64,000 bases of DNA, taken from positions 1 through 64,000 of the forward strand of contig JALEGJ010000054.1 of the NCBI GenBank assembly GCA_022763115.1. The letters run 5' to 3'. Below, piece after piece: positions 16,437 through 23,578 of this stretch. The stretch is from Aquisalinus sp. Lineage in GTDB: Bacteria > Pseudomonadota > Alphaproteobacteria > Caulobacterales > Parvularculaceae. The notes under the pieces were generated by a model. That model was not told the origin of the DNA. It ran no database searches and saw only the letters and a program-made list of their open reading frames with translations. Within the stretch, counting starts at the first letter, position 1; each line of letters begins with the position of its first letter. The position numbers and the translations under genes were made by a program.

Positions 16437-17516
16437 ATGAGCGATACTGTTGAGCAAGATATCCCCTCCTCAGTATTTGCTGAGTCTGCAATGACGCAGG
16501 CCATGGTTTTGGCAAGTCTGCTTAACCATCGCCTGGAAAGCTTGGCAGGCAAATCTGGAACTGAAACTAACGCTGTATTCTCGTTTGAAACCCGGGAACT
16601 ACCCGATAATGAATACCTTTGTGCTTTTAGCGTCGAGAGTGCGGATCATCTGCCATCCATACTTATCAATTCAGGTGTTGAAGTAGCGGGAGAGCAAGTC
16701 AACCTCACGGCAATTCTCGCAAACATCGCTAACTTATCCCCGCTTCCCGCTATCATGGAGCAAATTCTCGAAGCCCCTTTGGCAGCCTTTGACTGGACCT
16801 CTAACAGAGCCCTTGCGGCAACCGAGACCTCCCCTACGTCTTCCTACGCCGGTTTTGGCTTCACCTGCTTCGACAGAGAAATTAGTTTCTATATACATGA
16901 ATCGCATCTGGGCGCTTTTTTACAAAGATTGAATGGCCTGAGCGGATATGCAGGCGATGTTCAAAATACTCCGGTGCCGGTAAGTTTGAGCCTACACGGC
17001 CCCAGACTACAGCAAGAGCAGTTCCCGTTATTTGATGGAGATGTGATTTTCATTAATCAGCCGCGTCGAGAACAACCAATGGCTGACCTTGGAGGCTTTG
17101 TAGAACTCACCTCAACCGCCAGCAACGTCAAAAAATACTTCTCAAGCCGGGAAAACAGTCATCAGCACAGAGATACAAATGAACCTGATTTACTGATTAC
17201 GCTGCAGCAAATCGAGATTCCAGTATCACTACTTACGCTATCCGAAACAGACTTATCCGGCGCGCTTGCACCTTTCTTCGCCCTTCCGCAAAAAGCGTGT
17301 TTGACTTCGCGATATACGGAAGAGAACTATCCGGGAACCATTTTCAGGATGGGTAACTCAATATGCTTTCGCGTGGAAAACGGACAACGCGCCCCGGAAA
17401 TAATCAGAGATACCGAACGGCCTTATCAACCACACGCAACTGCACTTCATTGCACAGATCATGGACTGACTGAAAACGGATCAGTTTACGAACGTCTTTT
17501 TGGTACGGGGAGATAA
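16437..17516 (+). CDS. sctQ: T3SS cytoplasmic-ring/sorting protein SctQ
   Basis: A 359-residue protein directly before sctR, as in all ysc-like operons. The C-terminal ~75 residues (DLLITLQQIEIPVSLLTLSE, then a strand-rich end) fit a divergent SPOA domain, the part that binds SctL and forms the pods. An upstream segment around 245-300 of the ORF is also strand-rich. A gap of 78 bp separates it from sctP, the largest in the operon, so an internal promoter is possible. Sequence divergence leaves some doubt. Confidence 0.72.
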   Translation: MSDTVEQDIPSSVFAESAMTQAMVLASLLNHRLESLAGKSGTETNAVFSFETRELPDNEYLCAFSVESADHLPSILINSGVEVAGEQVNLTAILANIANLSPLPAIMEQILEAPLAAFDWTSNRALAATETSPTSSYAGFGFTCFDREISFYIHESHLGAFLQRLNGLSGYAGDVQNTPVPVSLSLHGPRLQQEQFPLFDGDVIFINQPRREQPMADLGGFVELTSTASNVKKYFSSRENSHQHRDTNEPDLLITLQQIEIPVSLLTLSETDLSGALAPFFALPQKACLTSRYTEENYPGTIFRMGNSICFRVENGQRAPEIIRDTERPYQPHATALHCTDHGLTENGSVYERLFGTGR

Positions 17517-17518
17517 TC

Positions 17519-18181
17519 ATGGACCCTTCCAGCCTCAATCCTTCCTCAACACTGGTCACAGTAATTCTGCTTGCGCTGGCCCCTTTGGCAGTTGTCATGC
17601 TGACTTCTTTTACCAAGATCGTTGTGACATTGAGTCTGCTTCGCAACGCTATTGGTTTGCAACAGTCTCCACCGAACGTGGTGCTGAACGGCCTGGCGCT
17701 TGTGTTAACCGTTTATATTATGTACCCGGTAGGGTTGGAAATCGCTGATCGCATGCCCCCTCTCACAGAAGAGCAACGCCTGACTGACCCCGAAGTCCTG
17801 ACTGCCGTTTTTGGCGCTGCCAAAGAACCTATTCGCGAATTCATGATGACACACGCACCTGAGCGTGAACGGGCTTTCTTTCTGCGTACAGCACAGCGCG
17901 CTCTTCCCGCTGAGCACGCCGCTGACCTGACGTCAGAGAGCCTGCTGGTCGTCATACCTGCTTTTACCGTGAGTGAACTTGCTGCTGCTTTCCAGATCGG
18001 TTTTATGATCTTTCTGCCATTCCTTATCATAGATCTGTTTATCTCCAACATTCTCCTTTCACTGGGAATGATGATGTTGCCACCGACCATTGTTTCCCTG
18101 CCATTCAAGCTGCTACTCTTTGTACTGCTGGATGGCTGGATCAAGCTCGCACATGGTCTGATTATTTCTTATCAGGTCTAG
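17519..18181 (+). CDS. sctR: T3SS export gate protein SctR
   Basis: A 220-residue FliP/YscR family protein with about four hydrophobic segments. Diagnostic stretches are MLTSFTKIVVTLSLLRNAIG (residues ~24-43) and the C-terminal PFLIIDLFISNILLSLGMMM. Five copies form the core of the export gate with SctS and SctT. Nearly overlaps sctQ. In flagella the homologue FliP depends on FliO, which makes the FliO-like gene in this cluster relevant. Confidence 0.95.
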   Translation: MDPSSLNPSSTLVTVILLALAPLAVVMLTSFTKIVVTLSLLRNAIGLQQSPPNVVLNGLALVLTVYIMYPVGLEIADRMPPLTEEQRLTDPEVLTAVFGAAKEPIREFMMTHAPERERAFFLRTAQRALPAEHAADLTSESLLVVIPAFTVSELAAAFQIGFMIFLPFLIIDLFISNILLSLGMMMLPPTIVSLPFKLLLFVLLDGWIKLAHGLIISYQV

Positions 18182-18190
18182 GAGGGCACC

Positions 18191-18460
18191 ATGCAAGCCA
18201 GTGATGCTATTCAATTCATGTCAGAGGCGTTGTATCTGGTGTTGATGCTCTCAGCTCCAGCCATTATTGCTGCATCTGTCGTCGGTTTGATCATCGCGAT
18301 TGTTCAGGCCGCTACCCAGATACAAGAGCAGACAATTCAGTTTACGATCAAGTTCTTTGTTGTGGTTGTCGCTTTATTTGTTTCTGCGGCAATGATTGGC
18401 GGTGCTCTCTATGAGTTTGGCGACAAGATGTTCACACAGTTTCCATATCTGGTCCAATAA
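18191..18460 (+). CDS. sctS: T3SS export gate protein SctS
   Basis: An 89-residue FliQ/YscS family protein of two hydrophobic hairpin helices. The core pattern VVGLIIAIVQAATQIQEQTI is typical; the QIQEQT turn is the family signature. Four copies pack around the SctR5T1 core. It starts 9 bp after sctR, with AGGAGG just upstream. Confidence 0.95.
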   Translation: MQASDAIQFMSEALYLVLMLSAPAIIAASVVGLIIAIVQAATQIQEQTIQFTIKFFVVVVALFVSAAMIGGALYEFGDKMFTQFPYLVQ

Positions 18461-18469
18461 GGTGAAGCT

Positions 18470-19249
18470 GTGGAAGGAATTCCCGAGCATTATCAGGTAC
18501 TGCTGAACATCGCGATCGCTTCGATACGGCCCGCTGCAATCTTCCTTGTTCTGCCCGCGTTCAACCCGCAAAGTATTCAGCCGTTAGTCAGGAATTCCAT
18601 ATTCATCAGTCTGGGACTTGTCTCTTTTGCGCTGACATCTGGCGCAGATACAACCAATATCAATCTTTCGATTCCCCTGCTATTACGCGAGGTCTTCATT
18701 GGCTTGACGATTGGTCTGTTTTTTAGTGCCATTCTTTACGCATTGGAGATTGCGGGGCAAATCATTGACTATGTGACAGGGCGGGCATTTGCTTCCATGG
18801 TCGACCCGCTTGGAGGCCACGCCTCAACACTGACAGGCGTTTTCTACGCCAGAATGGCTCAGTTCCTGTTCATGATAGCAGGAGGGCTAACCTTAATCGT
18901 CGGCACATTGATTGAAAGCTACGCCCTGTGGCCTTTACATGAACCAACCTTCAGCCTTAACCCTCAGGGCGTTGAGGTATTCAAGATGCATTATGGCGCG
19001 ATGATGTCCAAAGCCCTGATGTTTGCCACCCCGGCTCTGTGCGTTATGTTTGTTGTTGATATGGCTCTGGGTTTGATGAACAGGTTTGCCCAACAGGTAA
19101 ATATCTTTGCCCTAACAATCTCGATAAAAGCGTGGGTTTCAATTTTTGTGGTAATGGCTTGTCTGGGGATCGTTACGGAAAGCGTCATTGTGGAAACACA
19201 TAAAGTGGCATCCGGTATCATTGATCATTTGCACTTTCTTCTCAACTAG
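18470..19249 (+). CDS. sctT: T3SS export gate protein SctT
   Basis: A 259-residue FliR/YscT family membrane protein with about six hydrophobic segments. The family pattern LLLREVFIGLTIGLFFSAIL is near residues 63-82 and the AGQIIDYVTGRAFASMVDP loop follows. One copy joins SctR and SctS in the export gate. Start is GTG with AAGG seven bases upstream. It ends the long T3SS operon; no clear terminator follows in the next 190 bp, which instead hold the regulatory box of the next gene. Confidence 0.95.
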   Translation: MEGIPEHYQVLLNIAIASIRPAAIFLVLPAFNPQSIQPLVRNSIFISLGLVSFALTSGADTTNINLSIPLLLREVFIGLTIGLFFSAILYALEIAGQIIDYVTGRAFASMVDPLGGHASTLTGVFYARMAQFLFMIAGGLTLIVGTLIESYALWPLHEPTFSLNPQGVEVFKMHYGAMMSKALMFATPALCVMFVVDMALGLMNRFAQQVNIFALTISIKAWVSIFVVMACLGIVTESVIVETHKVASGIIDHLHFLLN

Positions 19250-19358
19250 AGGTGCCATCAGGTCCCATAGTTGGTCAGAATGCGCCGCTCATTGAGATGG
19301 GTTTATATTGTCGGAACGATCCCTCCATGGTTAATAGCGACACAGAATACTTTTGTGC

Positions 19359-19385
19359 TGTACCAATCTCAACGACAAGACAAGC
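19359..19385 (+). promoter_or_regulatory. Candidate T3SS-regulon box, copy 3
   Basis: TGTACCAATCTCAACGACA followed by AGACA lies 55 bp before the MIIA-domain gene. It matches copy 1 at nearly every position of the 20-base core. A TTATCT element lies about 40 bases from its first base, where a -10 could sit. Confidence 0.62.
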
Positions 19386-19439
19386 ACTCACATTTTTGTT
19401 ATCTGATCTGCAACAAGATCAAATAAGGGTGAATTTACC

Positions 19440-21044
19440 ATGACATTCAATGTAAACATGTTCGCCAAGGTGGCAGGAATGTTGTCACAGAGTAGCTCGC
19501 CATTGGGTTATCTTAATTTTGGCCTGAGCGCTTTTCGGGAAGTTCGTATGACGCTGGGATTCATCATGAACAGCTTCACAGGATACCCTCAAGGTCAGGG
19601 TCAGTCTTATCGTCACGGCTGTGGCATGATGCATAGATACCGCTGCGGCACGCGCCCTCCCTTTCCTGTTCGCCCTTACCCCAATCAACAGCCTCTGACC
19701 GCAAACCTGAAAGGCAATGGCACAGGGACGGTTGATCTGGGTAATGGCTATAAAATGCAGTTGAATGAGAAACATTCCGAGATAACCATCATTGATCCAA
19801 AAGGTAACAAAACCCGGATCTGGGGTGATCCGCATGTTGATGTTAATGGAAAACGGATCGGCGATTTCTATGATACAACCACATTCGAATTGAAAAACGG
19901 GACGAAAATCACAATCAATACCGAGCCGTGGAAGGGAAATAAGAACGCATACGTCGCCAGCCAGGTTGTCATCTCCAAAGGTCGATACGGGATGGTTATT
20001 GATGGCATAAGCCAGAATAAACATGGTGACCTGAGTGTTCGCGCGGGACTGAACGGATACCGCCTTGATGCAGCCTATCGTGACGGCCTGAACCTGCACG
20101 AAAGCTATCGAGGTGGTTATGGCTGGAACAGCGAACTGACTGGCCAAAAAGCTACGAAGGCTGATTTCGACCTGACGAAACACGCAAACCGCGACAAACT
20201 GGAAGCAGCGGAAGCCAGAAACAGATATCAGTCCATGCCGCCATGGTGCAATCCATGGTCTCTTTTCGGTGGCTTTGGGGGCGTCCTTGGAGGACTAGAA
20301 CCATATCAGGCCCCTGTGAAGGATATCAACACGGATGGAAAATGGCTTGCTTCACACGGGGGCTATAAGAAAAATGCTGATGGTTCGTACACGATCACCA
20401 AAGGTGAATATGCAAATCATACAGCCCGCTGGGATGGCGCATCGAAATCATTCCTGATTTATGATGATTGCGACTGTCTGGTTGGCCGCTGGAAAAGTAA
20501 AAATGGCGCAGAAAAAATCGCCTCCCCGATTGCTTTCGATATGAACGGTGACGGTAAAATCAGCACGACCGGCCAGACAACAGCCAAAGACGGTCTGCGC
20601 ACCGAGTTGGGACGCACCGTTGCATTTGATATCGATGGTGATGGCACAAAAGAAAACATCGAGTGGCTGGCCGGAAATGGCGATGCCATGCTGGTGGATA
20701 ATCGCGATGGACAGGCCGCAACGGACATGAGCGGAAAGCGCCTCTTTGGTGATCAGGGCGGAGCATACACAGACGGGTACCAGAAACTGTCACGTCTCGA
20801 TACTGATGGTGACGGCATCCTGAAAGGTGCTGAACTAAACGGGCTGGACCTCTGGTTTGATGACGGTGATGCAATCGTTGAGGCTGGTGAAATGAAATCA
20901 GCGACCTCACAAGGTGTCACCTCAGTCTCTGTTCAGCGTCATGACGTCGTTGACGAAAACGGTGAGACGCTGATGCGCTCCAATGCCACGATCGACGGCA
21001 AAACGGTCATGACCGAGGATGTATGGTTCGGCCGGAAAGGCTGA
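19440..21044 (+). CDS. DUF1521 (MIIA) self-cleaving protein with EF-hand loops, candidate T3SS effector
   Basis: A 534-residue protein. Residues ~90-200 match DUF1521 (PF07481), the metal-ion-inducible autocleavage domain known from Bradyrhizobium NopE1/NopE2 (T3SS effectors) and a Vibrio protein. The cleavage motif GDPHVD is intact at residues 129-134, with the scissile D130-P131 bond, followed by the family stretch TTFELKNGTKITINTEPW. The C-terminal half carries EF-hand-like calcium loops starting at D367 (DMNGDG), D397 (DIDGDG) and D454 (DTDGDG). The N-terminal 80 residues are helical then Gln/Gly/Pro-rich, with no Sec signal. It directly follows the T3SS operon and has the shared box. Secretion through this T3SS is inferred from context and from NopE. 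Confidence 0.88.
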   Translation: MTFNVNMFAKVAGMLSQSSSPLGYLNFGLSAFREVRMTLGFIMNSFTGYPQGQGQSYRHGCGMMHRYRCGTRPPFPVRPYPNQQPLTANLKGNGTGTVDLGNGYKMQLNEKHSEITIIDPKGNKTRIWGDPHVDVNGKRIGDFYDTTTFELKNGTKITINTEPWKGNKNAYVASQVVISKGRYGMVIDGISQNKHGDLSVRAGLNGYRLDAAYRDGLNLHESYRGGYGWNSELTGQKATKADFDLTKHANRDKLEAAEARNRYQSMPPWCNPWSLFGGFGGVLGGLEPYQAPVKDINTDGKWLASHGGYKKNADGSYTITKGEYANHTARWDGASKSFLIYDDCDCLVGRWKSKNGAEKIASPIAFDMNGDGKISTTGQTTAKDGLRTELGRTVAFDIDGDGTKENIEWLAGNGDAMLVDNRDGQAATDMSGKRLFGDQGGAYTDGYQKLSRLDTDGDGILKGAELNGLDLWFDDGDAIVEAGEMKSATSQGVTSVSVQRHDVVDENGETLMRSNATIDGKTVMTEDVWFGRKG

Positions 21045-21080
21045 AATACGAGCATTATTTCATGAGTGAGTGTGGACAGT

Positions 21081-21112
21081 GAGGCCGTCAGAATTCATGG
21101 CGGCCTCTTTTC
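21081..21112 (+). terminator. Rho-independent terminator
   Basis: GAGGCCG pairs with CGGCCTC (with further weak pairing inside) and is followed by TTTTCT. It ends the MIIA-domain gene transcript. Confidence 0.8.
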
Positions 21113-21182
21113 TGTATTCGTGCTGTTCAGAAGCTGTGTCCAGCCTAAAGGGTTGGTATGCGTTATAACAGATCAGCCATTC

Positions 21183-21199
21183 TCTTAAGCCGCTTAAGA
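21183..21199. promoter_or_regulatory. 17-bp perfect palindrome upstream of the peroxidase box
   Basis: TCTTAAGC-C-GCTTAAGA is a perfect inverted repeat 41 bp upstream of the regulon box at 21241. It could be an operator for a dimeric regulator. No second copy was noticed next to the other boxes. Confidence 0.35.
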
Positions 21200-21240
21200 A
21201 ATAAGCCGTTTGATAAAAGGCACCATGGTGGTCCGGCACA

Positions 21241-21267
21241 TGTACTAAATTTTGCGACATGAAAAAA
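21241..21267 (+). promoter_or_regulatory. Candidate T3SS-regulon box, copy 4
   Basis: TGTACTAAATTTTGCGACA followed by TGA matches copy 2 at 18 of 22 positions without gaps. It lies 53 bp upstream of the heme-peroxidase start, similar to the 55 and 61 bp of copies 3 and 1. Confidence 0.55.
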
Positions 21268-21319
21268 TCAATGTGTTCCGCTATGAGAAAAATAGTATTT
21301 TGTCAAAAGTGCGTGAGTT

Positions 21320-23491
21320 ATGAGTATTGTGAACAATCAGGCCTCCTTCAAGGCCATCGCAAATGCCACCAGACACTTTCAAGGTGCGCAGCTTGCACTT
21401 GATATATTCAAATTGATTGGTATTCTGAGCCGTTTCCTGGGGGCTAATCAATCCACCACGCCGCCACAGCATGGCCAGTGCGCGCCGAGATATGATCAGC
21501 AATACCAGGCTATGGGGCAGAACAATCTCTCCCTCCCCCTCTTTGGCGCCGGGAACCTGGACCTGAATTTTTCGGATCAGTCCCTTTGCTTTCGCCGGGC
21601 GTGTGGACACAATACGCCTCTCTGGTCCCGGGGTAATTTTCATCACCCAGCCAACGGGCAATTCCACGATCTGGGCCAAGGTCTGCTCTTCCAATTTCTC
21701 AGCAGCGGCAAGTTTGGCCCCTTGCTGGATCAGATGCTGTTTCAGTACGGCCAGCAACAACAGCTGATCAGCGGCCTTGGTTATCCCGGACTGCATCAGC
21801 AGGGACCGGCAAAGCCCCCCTATACGCCGCAGCAGCCTGGCATTGGCTACGGACCTGAACAATACGCTTCATATTACAACCGCTTACTGGAGTATTTCGC
21901 GCTGAACCATGGTCCGCGTCAGGACGTAAACGGTTACGGCAATAACAGCCAGAACCCGGAATGGGGCCAGGCCGGCACAGAGCTGAACCGGATAACCCCG
22001 CACCGTCCGGGCGCATTCTTCGATCCAACACTCCCCAACGCCAGAGATGTCAGCAATACGATCTTCTCCCAAAAAGAAGATATTCCGAACACGCATGGCA
22101 CAACTCACTTCATCTGGATGTGGGGGCAATTTATCGATCACGACATCGGGCTGACCAGCAACAAGGGAGACTTCGTCCCCATTGTCGGCTCGGATGGGCG
22201 CACAATCCCGTTCACGCGCGCCGGGAATACTGAAAATGAGATCACATCCTTCATCGATGCATCCTCTGTATATGGATCGGATGAAGAGCGACTGGCCGCC
22301 TTGCGCGAGGGGCCAGACAGTCCTTATCTGAAAATCAACAAGGATGGCGGCCTGCCCTATAATACAGCCGGACTGGAGAATGAGAACGGGCCAAATCCGA
22401 ACGCAGACCCGGCAGACTTCTTCCTTGCGGGCGATGTACGCGCAAATGAGAACCCTGCCCTAACCGGGATGCATCTGATTTTCGCAAAAGATCACAATAA
22501 AACTGTCGATATTCTGAAGAACCAGTATCCTGAGATGAGTGCCGAACAGCTTTTCACCAGAGCGCGTCAGGTTACGGAAGCGAAGATACAGAAAGTCACC
22601 TATGATGAATTCCTGCCTGCCCTGGGCATAAAGGTGCCTGAATCTCGCGGGTATGACCCAACAGTGAACCCGCAATTGAGCGCCGAATTCACCACGGCGG
22701 CCTTCCGCTTCGGACATTCCTCGGTCGGCAATGTGCCACTGCTTGATAAAGAGGGCAAACAGGTCGGGACACTTGAACTATCCAAAGCGTTCTTCAACCC
22801 GGACATGGCCAAAGGCGATACGATTGAACAACTCTTCAGAGGGGCCGCAGGCGACCTCCATCAGGAAATTGACGGCAAGATCGTCGACGATCTGCGCGAT
22901 CAACTGTTCATTATTCGCGACCGGGAGGGCAACCCTGTAGAAGCGGGCAGCGATCTGGCAGCGCTGAATATCGCGCGGGGGCGTGATCACGGCATTGGCA
23001 CATTCAACGACCACAGGGTCGCTGCCGGTCTGGAACGCCTGACCAGTTTTGAGCAGCTGTCATCGGACCCCAAGGTACAGGCGCAACTGAAAAGTCTTTA
23101 TAAAGATGTAGATGATGTTGATGCCTGGGTGGGGATGTTGCTCGAAGACGATGCACCCGGCTCACAGCTGGGTGCCACAGCGACCACTCTCATCGGTAAT
23201 CAGTTTGCAGCATTGCGGGATGGCGACGCCACCTATTACAAAAATGGCGGTGTACTGACACCCTTTGAAATGCAGCTGGTAGAAAACAGCTCCCTGTCCC
23301 GGGTCATCACTGACAATACAGGCATTCATGAAGGGGAACTGGCGGACAATGTATTCTTTCATCCGGACCACCAGCCTGAGCCTGAATATGATTACCCACC
23401 GCTCTGGAGCCAGACAGCCCCATGGCATGAGCAGCTTTATCCTGGCTGGATGTGGCAGGGCCTGGGTGGAAACTGGCGTTTCTGGTCCTGA
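21320..23491 (+). CDS. Animal-type heme peroxidase, candidate T3SS-linked secreted enzyme
   Basis: A 723-residue protein. Residues ~205-690 match the animal heme peroxidase family (PF03098). The distal His is H274 in FIDHDIG, the ASSVYGSDEER and proximal-His motif FRFGHSSV (H466) are intact, and LNIARGRDHGI is near 555. The enzyme would use hydrogen peroxide to oxidise halides or organic substrates. The first ~200 residues are not peroxidase: a helical start is followed by a Gln/Pro/Gly/Tyr-rich stretch, similar in composition to the N-termini of the proteins starting at 520 and 19440. No Sec signal and no RTX repeats are visible, unlike many bacterial secreted peroxidases. The shared box upstream ties it to the T3SS set. 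Confidence 0.88.
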   Translation: MSIVNNQASFKAIANATRHFQGAQLALDIFKLIGILSRFLGANQSTTPPQHGQCAPRYDQQYQAMGQNNLSLPLFGAGNLDLNFSDQSLCFRRACGHNTPLWSRGNFHHPANGQFHDLGQGLLFQFLSSGKFGPLLDQMLFQYGQQQQLISGLGYPGLHQQGPAKPPYTPQQPGIGYGPEQYASYYNRLLEYFALNHGPRQDVNGYGNNSQNPEWGQAGTELNRITPHRPGAFFDPTLPNARDVSNTIFSQKEDIPNTHGTTHFIWMWGQFIDHDIGLTSNKGDFVPIVGSDGRTIPFTRAGNTENEITSFIDASSVYGSDEERLAALREGPDSPYLKINKDGGLPYNTAGLENENGPNPNADPADFFLAGDVRANENPALTGMHLIFAKDHNKTVDILKNQYPEMSAEQLFTRARQVTEAKIQKVTYDEFLPALGIKVPESRGYDPTVNPQLSAEFTTAAFRFGHSSVGNVPLLDKEGKQVGTLELSKAFFNPDMAKGDTIEQLFRGAAGDLHQEIDGKIVDDLRDQLFIIRDREGNPVEAGSDLAALNIARGRDHGIGTFNDHRVAAGLERLTSFEQLSSDPKVQAQLKSLYKDVDDVDAWVGMLLEDDAPGSQLGATATTLIGNQFAALRDGDATYYKNGGVLTPFEMQLVENSSLSRVITDNTGIHEGELADNVFFHPDHQPEPEYDYPPLWSQTAPWHEQLYPGWMWQGLGGNWRFWS

Positions 23492-23525
23492 GAGAACCTG
23501 CAAGGCAACATCTGAAAGCGGGTCC

Positions 23526-23549
23526 GGCAAGCTTGCGTGAGAGCTTGCC
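23526..23549. terminator. Hairpin between convergent genes, possible terminator
   Basis: GGCAAGCT pairs with AGCTTGCC around an 8-base loop. It lies between the convergent peroxidase and restriction-modification genes. It lacks a T-run on either side, so intrinsic termination is uncertain. Confidence 0.4.
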
Positions 23550-23578
23550 AGATCTTGACAGCACAAAAGCCCCAGGAC

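Noticed and set aside
19252-19443. 63-residue plus-strand frame after sctT
   Set aside because: It has a weak start, no recognisable content and overlaps the regulon box and the MIIA gene start.
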